Source: Psychrobacter sp. NG25 (lineage in GTDB: Bacteria > Pseudomonadota > Gammaproteobacteria > Pseudomonadales > Moraxellaceae). Taken from it: a stretch of DNA of 64,000 nucleotides. The stretch lies in contig NZ_JADGMV010000001.1 in assembly GCF_015234355.1 (NCBI RefSeq), forward strand, positions 186,001 to 250,000, written 5' to 3'. This document shows positions 9,983 to 18,651 of the stretch, in pieces; position 1 is the first letter of the stretch, and each line of letters starts with the position of its first letter. The notes below the pieces were generated by a model. That model saw only the letters and a list, made by a program, of their open reading frames with translations, did no database searches and was not told the DNA's origin. Both the position numbers and the translations under genes were made by a program.

Positions 9983-10417
9983 TTATTTGATACTATCCTG
10001 ACATTCCTGTTCATCGCAGATACCATATAGCACCAATGAATGACCTGACAGCTTGAAGCCATGTTTTTCTGCAACCTTTAGCTGCTCTTCCTCGATTACC
10101 TCATTGTGGAACTCTACAATCTTTCCACAAACATCACAAACCAAATGATCGTGATGGCCTTCTTGGGTAATTTCGAACACTGACAAATTGTTTTCAAAGT
10201 TGTGACGTTCAACGATGCCTGCTTGCTCGAATTGCGTGAGCACTCGATAAACAGTCGCTAGGCCAACATCTTCGCCTTGCTCAATCAACGCTTTATAAAC
10301 CTCTTCTGCACTCATATGATGCAGTGCTGCACTTTCCAGCAGCTCTAAAATCTTGATACGAGGTAACGTCACCTTTAATCCGGCTTTACGTAAATCTTGA
10401 TTGGTAAAAGAAGCCAT
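9983..10417 (-). CDS. fur: Ferric uptake regulator Fur
   Basis: Iron-responsive repressor binding Fur boxes as a dimer when loaded with Fe2+. Seen: N-terminal winged helix (about 1-80) with GLATVYRVLTQFEQAGIVERH; the metal-binding motif H88-H89-D90-H91; Cys94/Cys97 (CDVC) and a second pair C134/C139 (CDEQEC), the structural zinc arrangement. Length 144 is normal for Fur rather than Zur. A good Fur box lies about 55-75 bases upstream of the start, so it probably controls itself. Divergent from bamE, as in Pseudomonas and Acinetobacter. Confidence 0.97.
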   Translation of the reverse strand: MASFTNQDLRKAGLKVTLPRIKILELLESAALHHMSAEEVYKALIEQGEDVGLATVYRVLTQFEQAGIVERHNFENNLSVFEITQEGHHDHLVCDVCGKIVEFHNEVIEEEQLKVAEKHGFKLSGHSLVLYGICDEQECQDSIK

Positions 10418-10470
10418 AATATCCCTTCTGACTGTGACAGTCTTAGCAAATAAAGAACCAAAAATATGAG

Positions 10471-10492
10471 ATAAATAATCATTATCGATTAT
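10471..10492. promoter_or_regulatory. Putative Fur box upstream of fur
   Basis: ATAATCATTATCGATTAT, AT-rich and nearly palindromic, matches the 19-bp Fur consensus (GATAATGATAATCATTATC) at most positions when read on the minus strand. It lies in the fur-bamE divergent region, consistent with autoregulation. Assigned by eye. Confidence 0.6.
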
Positions 10493-10610
10493 TTTTTATA
10501 ATATATGAAGCATTTTAAGAACAGTAAACTTACTTATTCTGAGTGAATTATTAGTCTATTATTTTTCAATAAATGTTTATGCAAGTATATGAATTTAAAA
10601 TATAAATGAT

Positions 10611-10630
10611 AACACTACTCAGGTAGTGTT
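10611..10630. promoter_or_regulatory. Perfect inverted repeat in the fur-bamE intergenic region
   Basis: AACACTAC-TCAG-GTAGTGTT, eight-base arms and a four-base centre, about 130 bases before the bamE start. No T run follows, so an operator or a leader hairpin is more likely than a terminator. The rest of the 10418-10758 gap shows only the Fur box and AT-rich sequence. Confidence 0.45.
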
Positions 10631-10758
10631 TGGTAAATAATGTCGTAAGTGGTAGGAAATTGCAAGTAAATGACGTATCATTTGTCCAAGATTGTCGGTC
10701 AGACTAACACCAACCAGCTTTGGCCGCGCCTAATTCATTTCTTGTGAGTCATCTTACC

Positions 10759-11163
10759 ATGATAAAGACATTAACTTTTCGTCCGTTGAGCCGTACAAGC
10801 ACATTACGCAAGATTGTCATCACCAGTATGCTTAGCGCTACTGTCGCTATGTCTGGCTGCTCACTATTGAGTGTTTATAAGATTGATTTGCCACAAGGCA
10901 CTGCTATTACTCAGGCGCAAGCGCAAAATCTACAAGTAGGCATGAATCAAAACCAAGTACTTTATATTCTTGGTAGCCCAGCCATTAGAGACACTCTAGA
11001 ACCTAAGCGTTGGGATTATATTTATGACTATAAAGCAGGGACAGAAGGCAGCCGCAAAGGTATTGCTGATGTCAAAAATGCTAGCCAACACTTAGTTATT
11101 TATTTTGATGATAATGGTTTGGTCAGTCGTATCGAAGGTATAGAAAGCCTTCCAGCTTCGTAA
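10759..11163 (+). CDS. bamE: Outer membrane assembly lipoprotein BamE (SmpA/OmlA family)
   Basis: Small periplasm-facing lipoprotein of the BAM complex, which inserts beta-barrel proteins in the outer membrane. Seen: a signal peptide with basic start (LSRTSTLRK) and lipobox VAMSGC, acylated Cys at about residue 34; then the BamE fold signature LQVGMNQNQVLYILGSPAIRD, RWDYIYDYKAG, and LVIYFDDNGLVSRIE. 134 residues from this ATG is usual. The frame is open further upstream from a TTG at 10720, but the ATG starts directly at the signal peptide. It is followed convergently by rnfH, the conserved fur-bamE-rnfH neighbourhood. Confidence 0.93.
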   Translation: MIKTLTFRPLSRTSTLRKIVITSMLSATVAMSGCSLLSVYKIDLPQGTAITQAQAQNLQVGMNQNQVLYILGSPAIRDTLEPKRWDYIYDYKAGTEGSRKGIADVKNASQHLVIYFDDNGLVSRIEGIESLPAS

Positions 11164-11182
11164 TAGTGACAGGCTTAAATGC

Positions 11183-11491
11183 TTAACCACGAGATTTACT
11201 TTTGCGCTGAGACATAGGATCAGCGCTTAAGCTTCGATAGACTTCAATACGGTCAAAAGGCTGTAAGCGATAGCTAAGCGGTTGCTTTTGTGCATAGATA
11301 CCTACATGCCAACGTTTAGCAGCCGGCGTAACAATATCAGCAACCTCATCACACCACCTTGCTAAATCTGGAAACTGTACCAACCAGCCTGCTTGCTGTA
11401 GCGCAGCATACAAACTGGTATCACAGTTGACTTGTAACGCTAAGTAATGCTGACGCTTTTCATCTTCAGCATATACCAAATATACAGTCAT
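11183..11491 (-). CDS. rnfH: RnfH family protein (UPF0125)
   Basis: Small ubiquitin-like-fold protein of unknown biochemical role, conserved next to bamE in gammaproteobacteria. Seen: VYLVYAEDEKRQ, then the block HVGIYAQKQPLSYRLQPFDRIEVYRSLSADPMSQRKS, which matches the RnfH core and its DRVEIYRPL-ADP ending. The frame is open back to an ATG at 11635, but that start would overlap the upstream gene by 82 bases and add a 48-residue tail without family similarity; the ATG at 11491 gives 102 residues, close to the usual 90-105. No start has a clear ribosome site, so the true N-terminus is uncertain (a GTG at 11566 is a third option). Confidence 0.8.
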   Translation of the reverse strand: MTVYLVYAEDEKRQHYLALQVNCDTSLYAALQQAGWLVQFPDLARWCDEVADIVTPAAKRWHVGIYAQKQPLSYRLQPFDRIEVYRSLSADPMSQRKSKSRG

Positions 11492-11553
11492 TAACTTGGT
11501 CTGTTCTGACGGCAGCACGTCGCTATTATCAATACCGTTATCTTGATCAGCTG

Positions 11554-12696
11554 TTAGCTTATCCACTGCATCACCCAACCTATCAATGCTAATAGCAGTG
11601 CGAGTGGCACAACCAAACGTATCGCTATCCGCCATAAGTTATACAGTGCTTCATTACCAAAGTTCAATGACTTACGCAAATGGCTGATTTTCATCTGCCA
11701 CCCTGCAAAGATCGATAACAGCAATACTGCCACGCTACTAATAATGACTAAAATACCGACCAACCACGTGGTTGGAATAGATACTACTAACACGAGTGCT
11801 AGCACCAACGTCAATCCCAAACTGACCAGTAGCCCAAACTTATGTGCCAACTGTTGCGTACTATAATGTAGCAGATAACTCGCGACGAACAGCACCCCTG
11901 CCCAATATAACAGCTGTCCAATTGGTGGTAATGACACGCCGCTAATTAATAGTGCAACCACACCAACGATTAACTGCAATATCCAAATCGGTAGTACCAA
12001 TTTGGTTGCACGATACTCAGCTGTCACTCGACTGCGAGCAGGCGTTTGCGCATTATAATTGTCTGTGTCTACTGCGGTTGCCGTCTGTTTGGTTATTAGA
12101 TTTTGACCGAACCAGTACAAGCCTGTCCCTGCACCCACACTCACCAGTGCTAAGGCTACTGCACGTGCCCATTCATTTAAGCTAATATCAGTCATCGCAA
12201 AGTCGATATTAGGTAGACCATTGGCCACACCTAGTACCAAACCGACAACCATCAACCCCAGTCCAATCGCTAAAGGAGCAACGCCAACTAAACTCAACAA
12301 TAGAGCGATGACCATCAAGCCCGCAGCAACTGCAAAGCTTGGCACATCAGGTGCACTATTCAGGTCAGTCAATGCACCTAATATGCCAGAGCTTGCACCA
12401 GATACGATCAATGCTGCGATGATGATAGACACCAATGCTGCCAACCAGCCAAAACTACGCCAGATTGGACTGGCATCTGCTTCACGAGTCAGCTTTTGCA
12501 TCCCTGCTAATGGTGCCTCAACACTACGATAGGCCAACGCTATTTCAGCATAAATGACTGGCAATGATACCAGTACCATTGCTAGTAACCAAAGTAGCCA
12601 GAAATCAATCTCGCCAATAGATGCAGGTGCAAACCAACGAAACAAGAGTAACGGTAGCAGGGCTGCGATAAAGTAAGAGGCATAACGGATCATCAT
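11554..12696 (-). CDS. Multi-pass membrane protein resembling sodium-dependent (NSS/SNF) transporters
   Basis: Inner-membrane protein of 380 residues with about ten to eleven hydrophobic segments. Features that recall the neurotransmitter:sodium symporter family: LPVIYAEIALAYRSVEAPLAGMQKL near residues 47-70 (like the G-P-x-x-x-x-E helix and following loop), FGWLAALVSIIIAALIVSG, and EWARAVALALVSVGAGTGLYWFGQ (like the Q-AFFSLSLG-G-G segment). It lacks the canonical N-terminal unwound helix and is shorter than the usual 450 or more residues, so the transport activity and Na+ dependence are unproven. The segment TKQTATAVDTDNYNAQTPARSR near 205-225 is a polar loop. rnfH follows it on the same strand. 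Confidence 0.6.
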   Translation of the reverse strand: MMIRYASYFIAALLPLLLFRWFAPASIGEIDFWLLWLLAMVLVSLPVIYAEIALAYRSVEAPLAGMQKLTREADASPIWRSFGWLAALVSIIIAALIVSGASSGILGALTDLNSAPDVPSFAVAAGLMVIALLLSLVGVAPLAIGLGLMVVGLVLGVANGLPNIDFAMTDISLNEWARAVALALVSVGAGTGLYWFGQNLITKQTATAVDTDNYNAQTPARSRVTAEYRATKLVLPIWILQLIVGVVALLISGVSLPPIGQLLYWAGVLFVASYLLHYSTQQLAHKFGLLVSLGLTLVLALVLVVSIPTTWLVGILVIISSVAVLLLSIFAGWQMKISHLRKSLNFGNEALYNLWRIAIRLVVPLALLLALIGWVMQWIS

Positions 12697-12912
12697 AATC
12701 TAAATCCAAACGAGCTAATATCATTCACAAAAATTAGAGTAGCAAGAAAAATGAGTGCAAGCGCTATACAGTACAGGCTAAATGACTTTGACACGGCTAA
12801 TCATACTTTTTGAGTTTGATGTAAAGTGAATAACGATAATTTATAATTATACGGTACAAGGAAGAGCACCTGTATATATACTGCCCCTATAATATAAGGG
12901 ATGAATAGTTAT

Positions 12913-12937
12913 AAAAAAACCCCGAAATCGGGGTTTA
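12913..12937. terminator. Hairpin terminator downstream of cytochrome c4
   Basis: AAAACCCCGA-AAT-CGGGGTTT flanked by A-rich and T-containing sequence. It lies between cytochrome c4 (ends at 13027, reading left) and the membrane protein start at 12696; it most likely ends the cytochrome transcript. The rest of the 12697-13026 gap shows nothing else. Confidence 0.75.
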
Positions 12938-13026
12938 ATAATAAAACAATGACGGCTATACGGTCTAGAGATCAGTAGCGGCACTTACGAAGCATCTACT
13001 ACGTACTCGTAAAAAGTATTAATAAA

Positions 13027-13695
13027 TTAGTGAACAGCACTGACGTAGTCTGACAAGATACGAATATCATGATCTGATAGTTTCGACGCAACTGTCTGCA
13101 TCATACCCATCTCGCCTTCTTTCGCTGCATCGTTGACTCGCTTTTGGTCATCACTGTCGATATCATCGACACGACCAGCGGCACGGAAGAGTTTTAGCTG
13201 AGTAGATATGTATTCTGCGTGCTGACCGCCTAGCTTTGGAAATGCTGCCCAAGTATTACCAGCAGCATCTGGTCCATGACAACCCGCACAGCCGATAACG
13301 CCGCGTGATTTGTCACCACCTAAGAATAACTTAGAGGCTGCTTGATTGGTTGCAGGATTACCAAAGCCAACACCCCAAGGTGCTTGGCTAGCATAGTAAC
13401 CGGCCACATTGGCCAAGTCTTGCTGCGATAAGTTTGCAACTTGCGATTGCATGATGCCATTCTTGCGGTAACCCGCTTTAAAATTGACCAGCTGTTTATA
13501 AAGATATTTGACGTTTTGGCCACCTAAGTTAGGCTGCGCAGGGACAACACTAACACCAGTAGCACCATGACAGGCAGCACATACGGTTTCTGCGATTTGC
13601 TTACCAGCATTGACGTCGTGTTCAGGAACAATAATAGCAGCTTGTACGCTGAAACTTGCAACGCATAAGCTGGCAGCAGCGATTAACTTTTTCAT
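13027..13695 (-). CDS. Cytochrome c4, dihaem
   Basis: Periplasmic two-haem electron carrier feeding terminal oxidases. Seen: Sec signal peptide (MKKLIAAASLCVASFSVQA), two class I cytochrome c domains with haem sites C39-A-A-C-H43 and C136-A-G-C-H140, and candidate axial methionines in KNGIMQSQ and GEMGMMQT. The repeated GGQNVKYLYKQLVNFKAGYR / GGQHAEYISTQLKLFRAAGR blocks show the internal duplication typical of cytochrome c4. Length 222 is normal. It is separated from the c5-like gene by a terminator, so the two are separate transcripts, with engB divergent beyond; this grouping is common in Pseudomonadales. Confidence 0.93.
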   Translation of the reverse strand: MKKLIAAASLCVASFSVQAAIIVPEHDVNAGKQIAETVCAACHGATGVSVVPAQPNLGGQNVKYLYKQLVNFKAGYRKNGIMQSQVANLSQQDLANVAGYYASQAPWGVGFGNPATNQAASKLFLGGDKSRGVIGCAGCHGPDAAGNTWAAFPKLGGQHAEYISTQLKLFRAAGRVDDIDSDDQKRVNDAAKEGEMGMMQTVASKLSDHDIRILSDYVSAVH

Positions 13696-13941
13696 TGATA
13701 CAAATCCTACTAACTCGGTGTAAGTATTATTGAGAATGAGTGTACTAATAAGATACCTGATACAAACTGCCTTATAATTAGCGAGGCAAGTATATGATTT
13801 AAGGTCTTGGCCACAAACAATCTGAAAGTACTTACTAACATCAGGGTTTATTTTCGATTATTATAGCAAGACTTTGTAGCATTTGCCTACTTAATCGTCA
13901 CATCAGTCAGTTTTTCTAACAAAGCACGCTAAGATACTCAC

Positions 13942-13983
13942 AAAAAATAAAAAGCGCATAAAGGTCGTAAAACCCAGCGCTTT
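13942..13983 (-). terminator. Terminator after the cytochrome c5-like gene
   Basis: On the minus strand, AAAGCGC, a loop that can itself pair (GGGT / ACC), then GCGCTTT and TTATTTTTT, about 35 bases after the gene stop. The remaining 13696-13940 sequence shows no gene. Confidence 0.7.
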
Positions 13984-14016
13984 GTTTGGTATGACTTTGT
14001 CTTATTCCCGCATCTA

Positions 14017-14352
14017 TTACTTGCTCATATACTCAATAAGCTTACGATAGTCATCATCGCTACAGGCATCACAAAGACCACCAGCAGGCATTTGAATCAT
14101 ACCGCTTTTGACTGAATTGATCAGCGTTGGCATACTTTTTTGCTTTATAAGTTGCTGCCATTTCGCACTATCACCTTTTTTAATCGCATTTAGCGCCCCA
14201 CTATCGTGACAGGCTGCACATGAGTTATTATAGGTCGTGGCGGTATCAGCAGAGTTTGCGTTAGTCATAACGACGGTGCTTAGTACTAATGTCGAAACAC
14301 TAGCTACTAAAACACGGCGAGCTTGGCTAAAAAGCGTGGTGATTGAAATCAT
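14017..14352 (-). CDS. Monohaem cytochrome c5-family protein
   Basis: Small exported cytochrome of 111 residues. Seen: an N-terminal hydrophobic segment (VLVASVSTLVLSTVVMT) then a single haem site C45-A-A-C-H49 preceded by YNNS; a likely Met ligand in SGMIQMPAGG; and the C94-x2-C97 pair (GLCDACSDDDYRKLIEYM), the disulphide motif that marks the cytochrome c5 family. It should carry electrons in the periplasm; it may stay membrane-bound if the signal is not cleaved. Lies between cytochrome c4 and engB. Confidence 0.88.
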   Translation of the reverse strand: MISITTLFSQARRVLVASVSTLVLSTVVMTNANSADTATTYNNSCAACHDSGALNAIKKGDSAKWQQLIKQKSMPTLINSVKSGMIQMPAGGLCDACSDDDYRKLIEYMSK

Positions 14353-14748
14353 ATAACACCCCTTTTGCTATCTTATTCGTTTAATCACTCTTCCTATTAA
14401 ACGTCTTCCATTTATTGTATCTTATTGAATATTGTAACAATATATGTCATCTAAATATAGATAAATCGAGTTTCACTTTGGTAATGCATTTGGTATAGCG
14501 ATAACTTGTAACCATGACTTTAATGTTATGTTGCTATTTATATGATGCTAATCGCAGTTATTTCAATAAGTAAGACCACTAATAGTATAGAATGGTCAGT
14601 AATTTGAAACGACTGCTTTTACAACCTATAGACACTGAAAATTGCAACGCACAGCGTTGCTCAGTCTTTTGTCGAATGCACCGCTTTCACAACCCGCTAA
14701 ATCAAATTTTATAACCGTATCCAATTTTTTAAGATTAATGAGCCATTT
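14353..14748. other. Divergent promoter region cytochrome c5-like / engB
   Basis: About 400 AT-rich bases with no open frame of note. Should hold both promoters; nothing could be assigned confidently. Confidence 0.3.
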
Positions 14749-15519
14749 ATGAATACCCCGTTTACAGATGTCGCCGCCGAACATGCGGTGTTCAACACCA
14801 AATCCCGTCAGAAGATTCAACAAACTGAATTTATGATGTCAGCACCTACTTTTCGTCTTTGCCCACCTGACATGGGGTTAGAAGTTGCTTTTGCCGGACG
14901 TTCAAACGCGGGCAAATCATCGGCTATCAATGCCTTGACCAATCAGCGCCAATTGGCACGTTCGTCTAAGACACCTGGACGTACGCAGATGATTAACTTT
15001 TTTAGTATCGGTGATGCCGATAGACGCCTAGTTGATTTACCTGGTTATGGCTATGCAGCGGTGCCGCTTGAGATGAAAAAAGAGTGGCAGGTTGAGCTAG
15101 AAGAGTACTTGGTATCACGCTCAAGCCTTGCCGGTTTGGTACTGATGACTGATATTCGTCATCCATTAAAATTCTTTGACGAGCAAATGCTACGTTGGGC
15201 AAATGATGGCGAGCTGCCGGTTCATATCTTGTTGACCAAAGCAGATAAACTGAAATATGGCGCGTCCAAGAATGCTCTACTGAATACGCGTAAAAGGCTA
15301 AAGGAGCTGGGACTGAATTGCACCATTCAGCTATTTTCAGCTTTGAGAAAAGAAGGCCTTGATGAGTTGGCGGGAATAATGGGCAACTGGTATGAGTACC
15401 AGCTTGATGCAGACAAAATTATTGAGTCCTCTTTTGCATTATTAGAAGGCGAAGAGCTAGAAGACGCTATTGAAAAAGACAATGCTGAAAAAGAAGGTGC
15501 TGAAAACGAGAGCAAATAG
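14749..15519 (+). CDS. engB: Ribosome biogenesis GTP-binding protein EngB (YsxC/YihA)
   Basis: Essential GTPase for assembly of the 50S subunit. Seen: G1 GRSNAGKSS at 50-58, G2/switch region TPGRTQ, G3 DLPGYG, G4 TKAD and G5-like FSALRKEG. The GTPase core occupies about residues 20-215. The last 40 residues form a very acidic, Glu/Asn/Ala-rich tail (EGEELEDAIEKDN) not found in the E. coli protein. Total of 256 is longer than the usual 195-220. Chosen ATG is the first in frame; a second ATG (residue 29) would still precede the core. Confidence 0.95.
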   Translation: MNTPFTDVAAEHAVFNTKSRQKIQQTEFMMSAPTFRLCPPDMGLEVAFAGRSNAGKSSAINALTNQRQLARSSKTPGRTQMINFFSIGDADRRLVDLPGYGYAAVPLEMKKEWQVELEEYLVSRSSLAGLVLMTDIRHPLKFFDEQMLRWANDGELPVHILLTKADKLKYGASKNALLNTRKRLKELGLNCTIQLFSALRKEGLDELAGIMGNWYEYQLDADKIIESSFALLEGEELEDAIEKDNAEKEGAENESK

Positions 15520-15536
15520 TTATCATAGTTTTCCGT

Positions 15537-15576
15537 AAAAAAAGGGTTTATCGTTATTATCGATAAACCCTTTTTT
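15537..15576. terminator. Terminator after engB
   Basis: AAAGGGTTTATCG / CGATAAACCCTTT stem with a short TTATTAT loop and flanking A and T runs; can act in both directions between engB and the convergent HAD gene. Confidence 0.9.
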
Positions 15577-15636
15577 ATTATCACAGAAATTATGTTATCG
15601 CTACGTTATCAAATAACTAAACCACTGAAACTGACA

Positions 15637-16350
15637 TTATCCACATAAGATTTTGGCCAGTGCTTCTGGTGTATCTACCTGATAAGTAGGGTGCTGCGCG
15701 GCGAGCTCAGCACTAGATGCTGTACCATAATCCACCGCTATGCTAGTCATGCCTAGCTGAGTTGCCATTTGAATATCGTAGATACTGTCCCCGATAAATA
15801 CGGCATTAGCGATTTGCTGCTGTGTATATTCTAAAATATCGATAAGCATCTGCGGATCAGGTTTTGAGCCTGCTTCATCGGCACAGCGCGTCACCACAAA
15901 GTAATGATGACTCTCTGAAGCATCTAACACACGATCTAAGCCTTTTCTCTTTTTACCGGTAGCAACCGCTAGTTTTTTACCTTGCGCTTGTAGTATCTGT
16001 AGCATACTTTCTATAGGAGCAAAAAGCGGCGTACTGTGACTGTTTGCAATATAATAATCTGCATAGCTTTGTTGAATAGCTAGCTTCTGCGACTCACTTG
16101 CTTGCGGATACAAAATCTCAATGCCATTCATTAAGCTAAGGCCAATGATGTCCTGCACGGCTTTATCTGTCGTCTGAAAGCCATGCGCCTGCCCTGCCGC
16201 ATGCATTGACTCAACGATTAAACCAATTGAGTCCATCAATGTACCATCCCAATCAAATATAATCAGCGTTTTATCTGCTAGCTGATGATTAGTTGATAAC
16301 GAAGCATTTTCGTCAGAGACGATAATACTGGCTACAGATTGTTCACTCAT
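15637..16350 (-). CDS. HAD-IA family hydrolase (phosphoglycolate phosphatase-like)
   Basis: Cytosolic haloacid dehalogenase-superfamily phosphatase. Seen: motif I FDWDGTLMDS with the nucleophile D33 and general acid D35; motif II in AVATGKKRKGLD (Thr); motif III Lys in DEAGSKPDPQML; and motif IV IGDSIYDIQMA. A helical cap lies between residues 45 and 110. Length 237. The substrate cannot be read from sequence. It sits 130 bases downstream of rluC on the same strand, an arrangement also seen in Pseudomonas and Acinetobacter. The first 25 residues are a polar leader. Confidence 0.88.
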   Translation of the reverse strand: MSEQSVASIIVSDENASLSTNHQLADKTLIIFDWDGTLMDSIGLIVESMHAAGQAHGFQTTDKAVQDIIGLSLMNGIEILYPQASESQKLAIQQSYADYYIANSHSTPLFAPIESMLQILQAQGKKLAVATGKKRKGLDRVLDASESHHYFVVTRCADEAGSKPDPQMLIDILEYTQQQIANAVFIGDSIYDIQMATQLGMTSIAVDYGTASSAELAAQHPTYQVDTPEALAKILCG

Positions 16351-16482
16351 GAATAGACCTTAGCGAATAGTGATAATAAAGTTTAGATACTAAAACGTCA
16401 CGGCGGCTTATTAGAAAAAATAAGAGTTCGTGACGTTTAGGATGGATACTTAACAGGTAAAGCATTTATTGAGCTGTGCTAC

Positions 16483-17508
16483 TTACTCAGGCAATGTAAT
16501 CTGCTCTGGTAGCCAGTCTGCCATATCATCTGGTAGCGGTGCGGTAATAGTTTCATAACCTGGGATATCTAAACGCCATGCATGCAAGCACAGGCGATGA
16601 ACACCTGATTTGTCATGTACGTTATATTTATCATCACCTAAAATAGCATGGCCAATATGAGCCAAATGCACACGAATTTGATGCGTGCGACCCGTTAATG
16701 GCTTGGCTTCGATCAAGCTCACTGGCTGATCAGCAATCATGAAACGACCATGAACGACAATATCTGTCTGGCTTTCTTTAGATTGTGGGTCTTGCTTATC
16801 TACTTTGACGCGGCGTTCACCACTAGCGACTGTATAGCGTAGTAATGACGCATCAATACGTTGCTCGTTTAGTGCTGGTTGGCCTTTTGCGATACACAAG
16901 TAATGCTTCTGGATTGTTTTGTCTACTAGATGCTGTTGCAATGCTTTTAGCGCTGAACGTTTTTTAGAAATCATCAACAGACCTGATGTATCTTTATCAA
17001 TGCGATGTATCAGCTCTAGGTATTTTTTACCCGTCACTTCACGCATGGCTTCGATAACGCCAAAGTCCAAACCACTACCGCCATGAACGGCGATGCCAGA
17101 AGGCTTATTCAGCACTAGCATCCCTTCATCTTCATAAACCACACGTGCTAATAAACTCTTAGCAAACTCAGTGCTAATGATTGGTTTTTCGCGAGTAGCG
17201 AGTACCACTGGTGCGATACGTACCACGTCTTCACGTTGCACTCTATCATGTGCTTTACAGCGTTTGTTATTGACACGTATTTCATCAGAGCGAATCATTT
17301 TATAGATATGCGGTTTTGGCAAACCTTTTAAACGGTTCAACAAAAAATTATCCAAGCGTTGGTCGTGCTGATGGCGTGTTACTTCAAGATAATTAACCTT
17401 ACCAAAGTTGCTGATTTCATCGTCAGCGCTTTGCGGGCGTGTTTTGCTATTAAAGATAGCAGGAGCTTCGGGGGTAGGTGCGTCTTCAGTCATTTTTGAG
17501 TTCGTCAT
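16483..17508 (-). CDS. rluC: 23S rRNA pseudouridine synthase RluC
   Basis: RluA-family enzyme; RluC makes pseudouridine at 955, 2504 and 2580 of 23S rRNA. Seen: an S4 RNA-binding domain (about 48-105: RLDNFLLNRLKGLPKPHIYKMI and IRVNNKR), then the catalytic domain with VLNKPSGIAVHGG, the catalytic Asp171 in HRIDKDTSGLL, and the C-terminal LTGRTHQIRVHLAHIGHAILGDDKY block. Length 341 includes an N-terminal polar stretch of about 35 residues. RluC is preferred over RluD by the HGGSGLDFG segment and the neighbouring HAD gene. Upstream is the 1.1-kb gap before rne, also the E. coli pairing (rluC divergent from rne). Confidence 0.92.
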   Translation of the reverse strand: MTNSKMTEDAPTPEAPAIFNSKTRPQSADDEISNFGKVNYLEVTRHQHDQRLDNFLLNRLKGLPKPHIYKMIRSDEIRVNNKRCKAHDRVQREDVVRIAPVVLATREKPIISTEFAKSLLARVVYEDEGMLVLNKPSGIAVHGGSGLDFGVIEAMREVTGKKYLELIHRIDKDTSGLLMISKKRSALKALQQHLVDKTIQKHYLCIAKGQPALNEQRIDASLLRYTVASGERRVKVDKQDPQSKESQTDIVVHGRFMIADQPVSLIEAKPLTGRTHQIRVHLAHIGHAILGDDKYNVHDKSGVHRLCLHAWRLDIPGYETITAPLPDDMADWLPEQITLPE

Positions 17509-18651
17509 TTTTAGTTAGGTATTTACACAAAGATTTGCTATAGTTTAGCATGTTGAGTGACAATTAAGCAGAGACTGCGGCAATAATCATTGTTGTTTCA
17601 GATAGCTGGCCACCATTTTTGCTACTTGCTAGCAACAAGGTATAAGCTATATACCCTGCCAAGATTGTACGTTTCATCTAATTTTAAGGTGTACTATCTG
17701 TTTAAAAATATCCATTACCGATATTTTTAGATATTAGCCCATAAATTGAAAGAACAGCACTGACTTTTATGCAGTGCCATAACATTAAATAGTGACACTA
17801 AATACCTTTGTGTTAATAAATTCAGCATTAATAAATTTGGCAAAATGCCTATTTATCAATCGCTAATAACACTACATTGACTCACAACCTGCATAACAAT
17901 GACATTTTTTGATAGTCCTTTATGCGAGCGTAGCTGAGCAAGTATGGGTGATTTAGCATTAGGATCGAAAAGTATATCGATAGCTGCCTAAGTATTGGTG
18001 GTCAAACAGATGACGATAACAATGTAAATACAGCACCACGCCGATAGCCTGGTCATTTATTCTGTTTGCCAAGTACGCCCCGCTAATAACCAAAGCCGCG
18101 ATGCCTAACCTTAAAACACCCAAGATATTATTGACGTTATACCAGAAAGAACGATAAATAAAGAATGACCAATTGCTTTACCTAGAGAGATAATTGCTGA
18201 ATAACTATTTTATATAATAGTACTCATAACAGCGATATTATTGCTAGACTTTGATGGATTGACTGCAACAGCGATATATCTTTTCAATATTTTTAAGCCC
18301 GTAACTGACCGTCGACTGCTCTTACAAAGCGTGCTGACATCGCTACCAACAGAACTTACTGATAATGAAGATTTAATAGTATGCTAACGCATGAATATTT
18401 AAACCAAGCCTATCAATAATAAGATATGAATAAATAGCCTTACACCCTATACGATTTATATTTACGTTAGCACTGCTAACATGCTTTAGGTAAAAATAAG
18501 CCATTAAAAAAGCCCAAGTGCTTTATAAAATACATCATTTACGTTCTACCGTTGACTAACGTCTACCAATGCTAATAACACATTAGCCATACTTGCCATT
18601 ACGCCCTAAAGCCCGTCTCGTCGTTGTTATGCGTACTCATAGGATACAAAT
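17509..18651. other. Long rluC-rne divergent region, probably with a long rne 5' leader
   Basis: 1.14 kb without an intact gene. In E. coli, rne has a roughly 360-base leader that RNase E binds for feedback control; a comparable leader would fit here but no homologous hairpin could be recognised. ATAGGATACAAAT is the rne ribosome site. A hydrophobic open frame without a start codon lies at 17959-18177 (listed separately). Confidence 0.4.
17959..18177 (-). pseudogene. Possible relic of a membrane-protein gene
   Basis: A 73-codon frame bounded by stops, with no ATG, reads through a run of hydrophobic segments: FFIYRSFWYNVNNI, then VLRLGIAALVISGAYLA, then DQAIGVVLYLHC. The composition is protein-like and unlike the surrounding AT-rich spacer, but there is no start codon or ribosome site and no family was recognised. 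It may be the remains of a gene or chance. Confidence 0.22.

Noticed and set aside
11492..11635. 48-residue N-terminal extension of RnfH
   Set aside because: It overlaps the upstream membrane-protein gene by 82 bases and is outside the family homology; kept only as an alternative start.
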